IMG/VR virus record: IMGVR_UViG_3300020190_000012
Location: 1-64,000 of that record
DNA length: 64,000 bases
Reading direction: 5' to 3' (one strand)
DNA from: a virus
The notes beneath the pieces are model-generated. The model saw nothing but the letters and a program-made list of their open reading frames with translations. It did no database searches and had not been told where the DNA came from. Each line of letters starts with the position of its first letter. Position 1 is the stretch's first letter. A program made the position numbers and the translations under genes. Shown here one piece after another: positions 17,576 to 26,138 of the stretch.

Positions 17576-20500
17576 TCAGACAACATTATCTCCCGTTTCA
17601 TCACTTACAGAACCGTCTCTATTAACCTGCCACCTGGCAGTTTCATTCAGCCTTACTGTCTCGCCAGGTATAAAGTATAAGCCTGTGATAGTAGTTTCCC
17701 ACTTGTTGTCAGCAGCAGTAAGATTGTTTTTAACCTCGCCAATTAGTAATCTTATTGGCCCAGCGGAACCGAACCCATTGAATTCTATAACCTGCATCGG
17801 ACGCAAACCAGTTCTCCCTGGAACAGTAAATGTTATCTCAACTGGAGCATTGAACATCTTTGAGTATCTTGACAGCTGGCCTTCCAAGGTGTCTTTAGAC
17901 CCAAAAACACTCTGGGATTGGAAAAACATCTTCTTATAACCGATGAAACTTGGGCTAGCTGGGTCAACTATGGAGTTTTTGTTGAGGTGGCCAGCAATCA
18001 TCTTAGACATATCTGGAGTGGATGATATCAAGCGTATTTCGTTCACAACATCCTTGGTCAATCGCTTGAAAGAATAACTGCTACCACTTACAACATTCCA
18101 CCATTTGTAGGCATTTGATCCAACGATCGGGGCATTAAAACTATCAGGCGATCCACCGCTTGCCCCAGGAATGTCTGATGGAACCTCTGCAGATGCTTGA
18201 TTGATAGTTGAAGGCACTCCCGATCCAAATGTCAATTTTGTGTCGTTGGGAGACCAACTGAAGTAATCCACTGGCATTATCTGTGGGAAACCTTGAGCCC
18301 GTTGAGTAGCCCTGTCAACCTGCTGCATCTCAGCCTCATCAACAGGTACATCAAAGTGAAATACGCCGTTGGCATCAAAAAACATAGTTTTGCCCATCAT
18401 TTTTGCGATTCTTACCAAGATGGACATGTAAGGGTCAGACACCGCAGGCTTAAACATCGGGGAATTGAGGGTTGCATACTTGCCGGGAAGAACAGTGTCA
18501 TTCCATATAACCTGTTCATCTCCAAATTGAACAACACGATAGTCACTTTGTGGCTTGATGGATGCAAGTTCTTTTATTAGCCTTCCAGGATTTGTTAGAG
18601 ATGCTCCAGAACTAGCACTGGTACCAGCGCTTGCACTGTCGTTGCCGTTTTCAGATGAGGAATTTCCCCCACCAAGCTTGAACCCAGCTTGACATATCAC
18701 ATCTAGCACTGCGTTGTAGTCTCGCATGGCATCATAGTATGGAGCATTCAACCACCGCATGTGCTCAAGCACCATGGAGTAGTCTCGCAAATTGCATGTC
18801 ATAATAATTTTGGTTGGCTCAGTCTGAAAACTTACATCATTACATATGCCAGTGAAAAGAGCTTGTCTTGATTTTTGGACTGCTCCAGATGCAGGAGTAA
18901 CGTACATCGATCCGTCAAAGTACCCCGCTCCATCACGCCATGCATAAACGGTAACATAGAAATACCGATCTTGCAAAGAGGCCAGATAATCACTCTTGTC
19001 TGCTTGGCTGTCATTTGTATTTTGCCCTCCAACACCGCTGTTGACAGGGTACTGCTGACCAGTTACAGAAACTGGTTTTATTGATTCAAAGTTACCCTGA
19101 GCCTCACCCTTGGTGAGATACAACGTCATGCTTCCTTGGTGATTGATCTTATGTCGCTCCTCTCGAGTCCAGGTATCTTCAAACGAAATGACATGATTTG
19201 TGATATCAATAGGCTCTGAAGTCCACCTATCTGACTCATCTTCTTTGATAAAAACTGTAAAACTTGTACATAGTGGTCTAAGGCAGTTTTCTATGATGTA
19301 CGACTTATCCCCGCCTAACAACTCCAAAGATCCAGACTTCAATGTGATTGATGGTGTAATATTTATTGAAGTTGGGTTATTCGTGTTTACCGAACCTTTA
19401 TAGCTAGCCTGTATGACAGAAGGACTAGAAACCTGAAAACCTGCGTATGAAGATGCATGAGAGGATGTTACTCCATGGGTATCTCCAGGAATTGTCTTGC
19501 GGACATCTGTAGAAAACTTGTCAGAAGTAAAACTTTTCTCATTGCTGCCTATAACTTCTTTGAGTTCTAGACACGACTGAAACCAATAAGAAGGCTCCTC
19601 ACCAGCAAATCCAACAGCAGTGCCATTCTCAATATCTTCAGCATTTTTTGTGGCGTCTCGAGACCCCTTGGATCTCAGCAGTATGCTTATGGCAGACTTG
19701 TCCAATACCGAGGGTGGTGGAAAAGACTGTTCACTCGATGTTTCACTAGGTGGATAGGCTACATCATGAGCAGTAACGGGAAACTGCGTGGTTAAACTTA
19801 CAGAAGGGACATACTGTAGTGGGCTAAAATTAAATGCGCCACGATAATTTCCCATATGAACCCTAATTACCCCAGACAATTTGATGGGGGAAAAATACTG
19901 GTTGCTTGCAGGCTTATTTTCTGCATCTAAAGCCTGAAGTTGACTCTCTGTCAACATTTGTTTCATTGCCATTGCCCGTATATGGTCGGGCCATCTGTTT
20001 CTTTCAATCACTAGGGGTTCGTTGCCATCGATTGATATTTGCAGGCGACCAAAATAATGCTGCACACTTATTTCGAATGCGTCCATTGTGAGAACAGATG
20101 CACCGCTCTTGTTCATGGTTGCAAGCAATCGAGAATGCTCTTTGCCGCCGCGCAAAACTGTCGTCGTCTGCTGACTGCCTGTAGTAAGAGCACTAACCCA
20201 TTCAGGATCTTCAGTCACCTCATATACAGACACTTTAGATTCATGAGTTATGCATATAAAAAATCTGTTTTCTTTGCCACCATCTACTTCAATAATGATG
20301 TATGGCTGTTCAGCAAGGTAGTTTTTTTCCGCATCGGCTGGTATGATAAAACCTGGAGGAATCGTTGAGGACTCCGAAGAAGACGTGATCGTCGTCGCAG
20401 TCCTGTAAACAGGACGAGCCACCCCGAAATTCCTCTCAACTGTAGCAGCATCAGATATCGTATTGTCAGCAACAATACTAGGAGACGTAGATACACTGTG

Positions 20501-21556
20501 TGTCGTGTTCCCATCTGTATCATCATAATCAATATAAAGAGGGTCAAGGTAACAGTAGTCATGTCTCATCAAGAAGGCGCCTGTCACAACTTTTTCAGTG
20601 CTTCCACCATCAGTTTTTACCGTGTCCAAACTAACCTTAGGAAATTGCGGAGTCGTGTTGTGAAACTTGAAAGAAAAATCTAGACCGGCGAAAAGATCCG
20701 TAACCTTCTCGTAGCTCACGTGCATGCCGGGATTCAAGTTTGAGTATGTTGAAGAGGTAGGCACCGTATTTCTCTGAATGTCTCCAATTTTCTGAGCGAG
20801 GCGCGAGCCTCTAAGAAACATCCAAGAGGTTCTTATGCCTTCGCCTAATTTCTCGAATAAGTTACCTACAAAAGATGTATCTAATTGCACGTATGGCAAT
20901 TCGGAGGCAAGTGGCTGATCTGCACTAACAGAAACCTCTTCGCCGGGCATGCGATTTTGACTCTTTTTGGGGGGCTCGGTCACACTCCTCGTTCTGCTCA
21001 CAGGAATCAAGTCTTCCAGGGGAGATCTCGCGTTTTCTCCTTGCTGATAAGATGATCTGCTTAATTCCTCTACACTTTGCTTATTAATCAGGTCAGTGAA
21101 CAACCCGGGAGCATGAATGAACAATTGGTGCATGAAAAGGCTTTCATTGTCTGATCTGACGCTTGCTGCTATTTCATTAATGCCCTCAACATCTATGCTC
21201 GGATTTGCTTGGTCCGATGAAGAAACAAACACCCGCTCAGCAAAGCAGGTTGAAAAGCGACCATACTGCGCACGTTTCAATGTGACACCAACAGATGAGC
21301 CCATATCTATTGTTTCAACATCATCTATCTGGCTCGCATTCAAGAACTGAATGTTGTTCTTGGTAAACAAGAATTCGTGCACCTGCCTGACACGCTTTGA
21401 AAATGGGCATCTACCAGACTCAAAAAGCATAACCTGTATTCTGACAGTACCAAGAGCCGCTACTGAGCCACCGGATACCTCCCCACCCACCCTGAGGTCA
21501 TAGAGGTTTCTACTGAGAATCGTACCTTCGCCAAGATTACTGCGTGAGTTGGGCAT
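17576..21556 (-). CDS. Baseplate hub-like tail protein
   Basis: 1326 residues, with the ATG at 21556 overlapping the upstream gene by 20 bases. The C-terminal third has features of hub or late-control-D-like proteins: a helical segment (YDAMRDYNAVLDVICQAGF), then MMGKTMFFDANGVFHFDVP and EITFTVPGRTGLRPMQVIEF, the pattern of a two-domain beta-barrel hub that caps the tail tube. The middle has long Ser/Thr-rich loops, and a segment near 950-965 is a low-complexity Gly/Ser/Asn linker. The N-terminal 150 residues are beta-rich (VRIQVMLFESGRCPF). No lysozyme or peptidase motif is evident. It sits directly downstream of tape measure and the 1533-residue protein, the usual position of distal-tail and hub genes. 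The hub assignment is inference from shape and order. Confidence 0.7.
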   Translation of the reverse strand: MPNSRSNLGEGTILSRNLYDLRVGGEVSGGSVAALGTVRIQVMLFESGRCPFSKRVRQVHEFLFTKNNIQFLNASQIDDVETIDMGSSVGVTLKRAQYGRFSTCFAERVFVSSSDQANPSIDVEGINEIAASVRSDNESLFMHQLFIHAPGLFTDLINKQSVEELSRSSYQQGENARSPLEDLIPVSRTRSVTEPPKKSQNRMPGEEVSVSADQPLASELPYVQLDTSFVGNLFEKLGEGIRTSWMFLRGSRLAQKIGDIQRNTVPTSSTYSNLNPGMHVSYEKVTDLFAGLDFSFKFHNTTPQFPKVSLDTVKTDGGSTEKVVTGAFLMRHDYCYLDPLYIDYDDTDGNTTHSVSTSPSIVADNTISDAATVERNFGVARPVYRTATTITSSSESSTIPPGFIIPADAEKNYLAEQPYIIIEVDGGKENRFFICITHESKVSVYEVTEDPEWVSALTTGSQQTTTVLRGGKEHSRLLATMNKSGASVLTMDAFEISVQHYFGRLQISIDGNEPLVIERNRWPDHIRAMAMKQMLTESQLQALDAENKPASNQYFSPIKLSGVIRVHMGNYRGAFNFSPLQYVPSVSLTTQFPVTAHDVAYPPSETSSEQSFPPPSVLDKSAISILLRSKGSRDATKNAEDIENGTAVGFAGEEPSYWFQSCLELKEVIGSNEKSFTSDKFSTDVRKTIPGDTHGVTSSHASSYAGFQVSSPSVIQASYKGSVNTNNPTSINITPSITLKSGSLELLGGDKSYIIENCLRPLCTSFTVFIKEDESDRWTSEPIDITNHVISFEDTWTREERHKINHQGSMTLYLTKGEAQGNFESIKPVSVTGQQYPVNSGVGGQNTNDSQADKSDYLASLQDRYFYVTVYAWRDGAGYFDGSMYVTPASGAVQKSRQALFTGICNDVSFQTEPTKIIMTCNLRDYSMVLEHMRWLNAPYYDAMRDYNAVLDVICQAGFKLGGGNSSSENGNDSASAGTSASSGASLTNPGRLIKELASIKPQSDYRVVQFGDEQVIWNDTVLPGKYATLNSPMFKPAVSDPYMSILVRIAKMMGKTMFFDANGVFHFDVPVDEAEMQQVDRATQRAQGFPQIMPVDYFSWSPNDTKLTFGSGVPSTINQASAEVPSDIPGASGGSPDSFNAPIVGSNAYKWWNVVSGSSYSFKRLTKDVVNEIRLISSTPDMSKMIAGHLNKNSIVDPASPSFIGYKKMFFQSQSVFGSKDTLEGQLSRYSKMFNAPVEITFTVPGRTGLRPMQVIEFNGFGSAGPIRLLIGEVKNNLTAADNKWETTITGLYFIPGETVRLNETARWQVNRDGSVSDETGDNVV

Positions 21557-24500
21557 CGAGAATTAGCCTGTCTCCAATTAGAAATCCGCCACGCACAGAG
21601 TCACTAGCGGTATAATAAAGCCTAAACATGCCATTTTGAAGAGGAACGATTGTTGGCATAGATCCACCCAAGTCGACACCCAGATTTTGTTGAAGCTTGC
21701 TTGGCTCTCCAGCATATGTTTTGTCCAACCTTACAAACGACCTCCCCGTAAGGAGTTCTTCTGATATCTCAGAAGGTAAGGGTCCAAGAATATAAAATGG
21801 CCTCATGAACTTTCTGTCCTCTGACGACAACCAAGCAGTAGTGAATATTTTTGAAGCCTCAGCAGACCTACCAATTATGGAAACACAGGGCACACGCTGG
21901 CCAAAAAGACATCCTCCGACATTATAGATTATCAAAACGAAGTCTCCAAATTTGTCTACACACATAGCCACATTATCTATGGGCAGCGTATCTCCTAAAG
22001 ATGCAGAAACATTCTCAAAATCGTAAACGCTATCTGCGTCATCTATTTTATACTTAATTGGTCTGATTGAAAACGCATATTCTCTGAAAGCTGGGGACCA
22101 TGTCTTACCACAATCAGAACTTAGGAATGCATATGCTGAACCATCGTTTATCATCATGCAGAACAAACTGCCGTTAGGCATCACCTCAAATGCGTATGGC
22201 CCAATAGGATCAAAATCAAATCTACCCGATGTACCAACACACAGTTTGGGGCTTTCTCCGAATGATGTGGATATTCTTGGATAGAAAGTCTTTTTGGACA
22301 ATTCGCTCGACGAAATACCAGAAGAACTTGTGAACCGCCCGCTTGTCAAGATTTTAAAATTGGCTGCCTCTTCCTTGTATTCTTCGTTATTCTCAAAATT
22401 AGCATAAACCACGTGGCAAGGTGCCAATCTAACTTTCATCATTCCAAGATTTATCTTAACATCAGTTTGATTCTGAGAAAATCCATTACTCTTGTATGGT
22501 TCTTCTGAAATCGCATACACAAAATCTCTCAAGCCGTTTGCGAATCCAACCCTAAACTTACTTTTTGGCATCGACTTCGGCAGTCGACACAAATCAGTAT
22601 TCATGTCAGAATCATCTATTCTCTTACACAGCAACATGCCGTCTTTTTTGAACATGCAGTACGTGCAGAATGCACGATGATCTGATTTTGCTATGATATC
22701 GCTGCATGTCTCATTGATGAAGCCCTGCATTACATGCGTCATGAGATTCCAGCGCAAATCGCCATCACAAGACATATAACAACTCAAACCAAAGGCGTCA
22801 TCCTGCGATGCAAAATACATACCGGAACAGCCATATGAGTCTACGAATGGAGACGCACTCGTCATCTCAGGATACCACATGTCAGACTTTGATTTTTCTA
22901 TCCACCTCACCTTTGCGGTTGCGGCGATTGGTCCAGAAATAGGAGATGAAGAAGATATGATTAAGTTCATAGATGAGCCGTAATGCGGACCACGCATTTT
23001 GACCATGCCGAAATCGTCCACCTTGTACCAAAGCATAGTCTTGCTACCGCTTGGCGGATAGAAAGAACCCGAAGATGACAAAAATGAATCATCTATGCAT
23101 GCAGAGAGGAACATGTTCTTCAGTTGTTCTTTAGATTGACCTGTTATATGCACATCAATTCCGGCTATATAGTGATCTTCATTGGACGGAATGAATGCTG
23201 ACGCCCCATCTCCGTTGACTGAAAATGATATGGGATAATCATCTTCAACAAACTTTGGGATGTTGCTCGGCTGCTCACGGAATGCATCAGTTTGATTGAC
23301 AACTGCCTTGAAACCAGGATAAACAGCTGGTACTATGTCAAAAGGAGGGCCAAAAGCGGCTTTCGAACCTATCGGATTGGCAAGGTTGGTGAATTTTTTT
23401 TCTCGCCACTTGAGAGAGTCATCATCAATACGATCATTGATAAACGAACATGCCGAAGCAACCCTTTGAGTTTGCATGGAGTCAATCGGCATGAGCGCAA
23501 AGTTCTGGTCGTCCCTCACCGTCAAAATACCTCTCCTGTTCTGCCAATCCATCGCAGAACGCATACCCTCAAAAGTCCCCTCTGTCAAAACATAAACATT
23601 ACCAAGTTGTTCTTCTGGACCCATGTTTTCTATACTAATCCTGCCAGTTCTAGATAGATTTATATTGGTCAAACGTCCAGCCGTTCTGAGAGAATTTATT
23701 GATGCTTCACCAGTCGTTGGATCGACAGCAGATGCACCATAGGACACTGTGGGTATTGTCATGGTCGTCCGAGTGTCAAATTCTGCCAGCGACAAATCTG
23801 GAAAACCAACATCTCCATATGTCGGAATGCTTCCAACTCTTATCTGAGTGCTGGAGTATGGCTCAAAAAAATCAAGCCTTGGTATACCAATCCCAGCGCT
23901 TATGCCATCAGATTCGTATTTCGTTGCCTTCTGTATTGCCAGTGCAAGATTTTTGTGATACGGGATCTTGAGGTCGTCTGGAAGGCAACTGTTGCAGGCT
24001 TCCGATATGTCAAAATACATATTTCCTTCTGCCATCTCATCAATAGATAATGGAGGAATGCCTGAGAGATTGGCGCTGAACCAATCAGAGTTCAGAGAGG
24101 AGGGATAGAACAGAAGCGTTGGCTCGTTTAGTGGAGACATGAAATGTATTCCCAATCTGTCTCCAAAGAAGAAACCTCTTGGGAAGTCAAATTTTCTGAA
24201 TGTCGGCAACCTTGTCAGTATTCTTGATATACGTGGCCATTCAACGCTTATTGGAGATCCCACGATGGGCTCCACAAAGTCCGCCGAATCAGTTGAACCA
24301 CCAGGAGGATCAAGTGGGTTACCAAAACCAGGACGACCAGTGTCAATATTTATCGATTGTCTTACCCTGGTGCAAATATCATCAAAGTTTTCATCTGATG
24401 CAAGATAAGAGTCATATGAACTTGAGCCTAGTTCAACACACTTAAGATAACCAAGATAAGAAAAAGATTTTCCTTCAGTTCCAACAGACGACAAGGAGGT

Positions 24501-26138
24501 TAGCTTACCCTCATATCTGTAAGTAATATCCGTTCCTGATGCCGATGCTAAAGATCTCCATGTACACAACTCCCCAAAAGCGTCCACCTCGCGAACAATA
24601 GTTCTACATGGAGCAAAATGATACACTCCACTTTTGGGAGGGAATAACGTGAGACCAAAACCTCCCATTATAGAAGTACTTTGCTGTACCACGCCTCGGT
24701 CTAGGTGAACCCTCCTTGCAAGAACCTTTTCCGCAGCTTGATATGTGATATATACTGAATTGTAGTACTTATCAGTTGATATGAAATTTGTTTCAGTGCC
24801 ATCTGGCGCACCTGACCCGCCGCCTGCGTTCGAACCCATCGACGCTGTTATTGCAGGAAAAAACACAACAAGATAGCGCTTGGTTGGGTCTACATCCTCA
24901 TTCACTGCAAAAAGAGGCGTGTGGCCAGCATCGAGACCTCCACCTGATGTTTCTGTGCTTGTCAATTGCACGCTGCTCATGGCTTTGCCACCAGCCATGA
25001 TATATTTTTTCAATTTAACACCAGATATGTATGCAAAATTCAGAGGCATGGCTTCCTCCACGACTGAAGCCGGCACTCCATTCCTAGGGTCTTCAGAATT
25101 AGCGCCTTCAACCAACCCCTTGCCAATATATTGAATTGAAGCTCCGAAGTTGACTGGCTTCCATGTCACACACAAGACAGAGGCGTACCCATCTGGTATC
25201 TTGATAATGAGCGCTTTTCCTTGCCCACTTGCAAACATAGGCCAATTTGCCACTCCGTCTGAAAATTCTTCTTGACCCCTGCGTATCATCACGCCATGTG
25301 AGATTTCACTTCCAGATGGAGCAAAATCAAAAATACTGTTAATTCCAATTTGCCTGTTTACTTGGGTTCCACCATTATGTATAAAATACCCGTATTTGTA
25401 GGAGAACATTTTAAGGTTGACATGGCTTATGCCGGCTGCCAGTCCGAGCGCATTAAGAGCGCTCTGAACACCGACACCAAGTGAAGCGAGTGGTTCTAAA
25501 AGATCCGCAGCCTGCAACTGAAGATTTATTATAGACTGTATCTGTATCTGTATGGTATCAGATGGCAACATTCTGATACGAGCACCAACAAAATATGGTA
25601 CATCAAATACAGGGCCAAATAGAGAACTAATCGTCAAATCATCAGACGGGCCACCATATGATGGAACAACATAAAAAACCACAGTCTGACCTCTTTTGAC
25701 TGCTTTGCTTGTTGAAAATTGTGAGCCAGCCTCTGCTTCAGTTGGATCTTCTTTCATGATTCTGACTGAAAGACCAACTCTACGCAAAGTGCCCTGAAGA
25801 AGATCTGGAACTCCGTTCCTGTAGTAATACCATCCATATTCAAAGTACATTTTGATTACACGAGAATCTATGCCCTGATTGATCATGCTATCCGTAAGAT
25901 CTTCTACACTCGTCTGCAATTCGATTTTAAAACCATCGAATGTACGCTCTGATCCGGATGCCGAAACAACCTTGGTAGATGCAACTGCAGACATTCCTAT
26001 AGATGGAGCAAATGAAGGTATTTCTGAAGGCTTTGGCGGAGGCGTGCCCACCGTGGGTATGCTACCCTTGGCCAAAACTTGAGAGTGGTCAAGAGCGAGT
26101 ATGCCAGACGGCAAGCCGCCCAAGCCTATAGCACTCAT
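21537..26138 (-). CDS. Large distal-tail/baseplate protein with an Asp-box propeller region
   Basis: 1533 residues. The ATG at 26138 overlaps the tape-measure stop (ATGA). The N-terminus (residues 1-110) contains a Pro/Ser-rich linker and a segment (YFEYGWYYYRNGVPD) expected in a tail-tip assembly. Beta-rich stretches fill the middle. Between about 1330 and 1480 there are propeller-like blades, including an Asp-box-like turn (FLSSDCGKTWSPAF, matching SxDxGxTW) and VAMCVDKFGDFVLIIYN. Its place immediately after the tape measure is where distal tail proteins are normally encoded, although this one is several times longer than lambda- or T5-like counterparts. No enzymatic motif recognised. Likely structural with possible glycan binding. 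Confidence 0.75.
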   Translation of the reverse strand: MSAIGLGGLPSGILALDHSQVLAKGSIPTVGTPPPKPSEIPSFAPSIGMSAVASTKVVSASGSERTFDGFKIELQTSVEDLTDSMINQGIDSRVIKMYFEYGWYYYRNGVPDLLQGTLRRVGLSVRIMKEDPTEAEAGSQFSTSKAVKRGQTVVFYVVPSYGGPSDDLTISSLFGPVFDVPYFVGARIRMLPSDTIQIQIQSIINLQLQAADLLEPLASLGVGVQSALNALGLAAGISHVNLKMFSYKYGYFIHNGGTQVNRQIGINSIFDFAPSGSEISHGVMIRRGQEEFSDGVANWPMFASGQGKALIIKIPDGYASVLCVTWKPVNFGASIQYIGKGLVEGANSEDPRNGVPASVVEEAMPLNFAYISGVKLKKYIMAGGKAMSSVQLTSTETSGGGLDAGHTPLFAVNEDVDPTKRYLVVFFPAITASMGSNAGGGSGAPDGTETNFISTDKYYNSVYITYQAAEKVLARRVHLDRGVVQQSTSIMGGFGLTLFPPKSGVYHFAPCRTIVREVDAFGELCTWRSLASASGTDITYRYEGKLTSLSSVGTEGKSFSYLGYLKCVELGSSSYDSYLASDENFDDICTRVRQSINIDTGRPGFGNPLDPPGGSTDSADFVEPIVGSPISVEWPRISRILTRLPTFRKFDFPRGFFFGDRLGIHFMSPLNEPTLLFYPSSLNSDWFSANLSGIPPLSIDEMAEGNMYFDISEACNSCLPDDLKIPYHKNLALAIQKATKYESDGISAGIGIPRLDFFEPYSSTQIRVGSIPTYGDVGFPDLSLAEFDTRTTMTIPTVSYGASAVDPTTGEASINSLRTAGRLTNINLSRTGRISIENMGPEEQLGNVYVLTEGTFEGMRSAMDWQNRRGILTVRDDQNFALMPIDSMQTQRVASACSFINDRIDDDSLKWREKKFTNLANPIGSKAAFGPPFDIVPAVYPGFKAVVNQTDAFREQPSNIPKFVEDDYPISFSVNGDGASAFIPSNEDHYIAGIDVHITGQSKEQLKNMFLSACIDDSFLSSSGSFYPPSGSKTMLWYKVDDFGMVKMRGPHYGSSMNLIISSSSPISGPIAATAKVRWIEKSKSDMWYPEMTSASPFVDSYGCSGMYFASQDDAFGLSCYMSCDGDLRWNLMTHVMQGFINETCSDIIAKSDHRAFCTYCMFKKDGMLLCKRIDDSDMNTDLCRLPKSMPKSKFRVGFANGLRDFVYAISEEPYKSNGFSQNQTDVKINLGMMKVRLAPCHVVYANFENNEEYKEEAANFKILTSGRFTSSSGISSSELSKKTFYPRISTSFGESPKLCVGTSGRFDFDPIGPYAFEVMPNGSLFCMMINDGSAYAFLSSDCGKTWSPAFREYAFSIRPIKYKIDDADSVYDFENVSASLGDTLPIDNVAMCVDKFGDFVLIIYNVGGCLFGQRVPCVSIIGRSAEASKIFTTAWLSSEDRKFMRPFYILGPLPSEISEELLTGRSFVRLDKTYAGEPSKLQQNLGVDLGGSMPTIVPLQNGMFRLYYTASDSVRGGFLIGDRLILDAQLTQ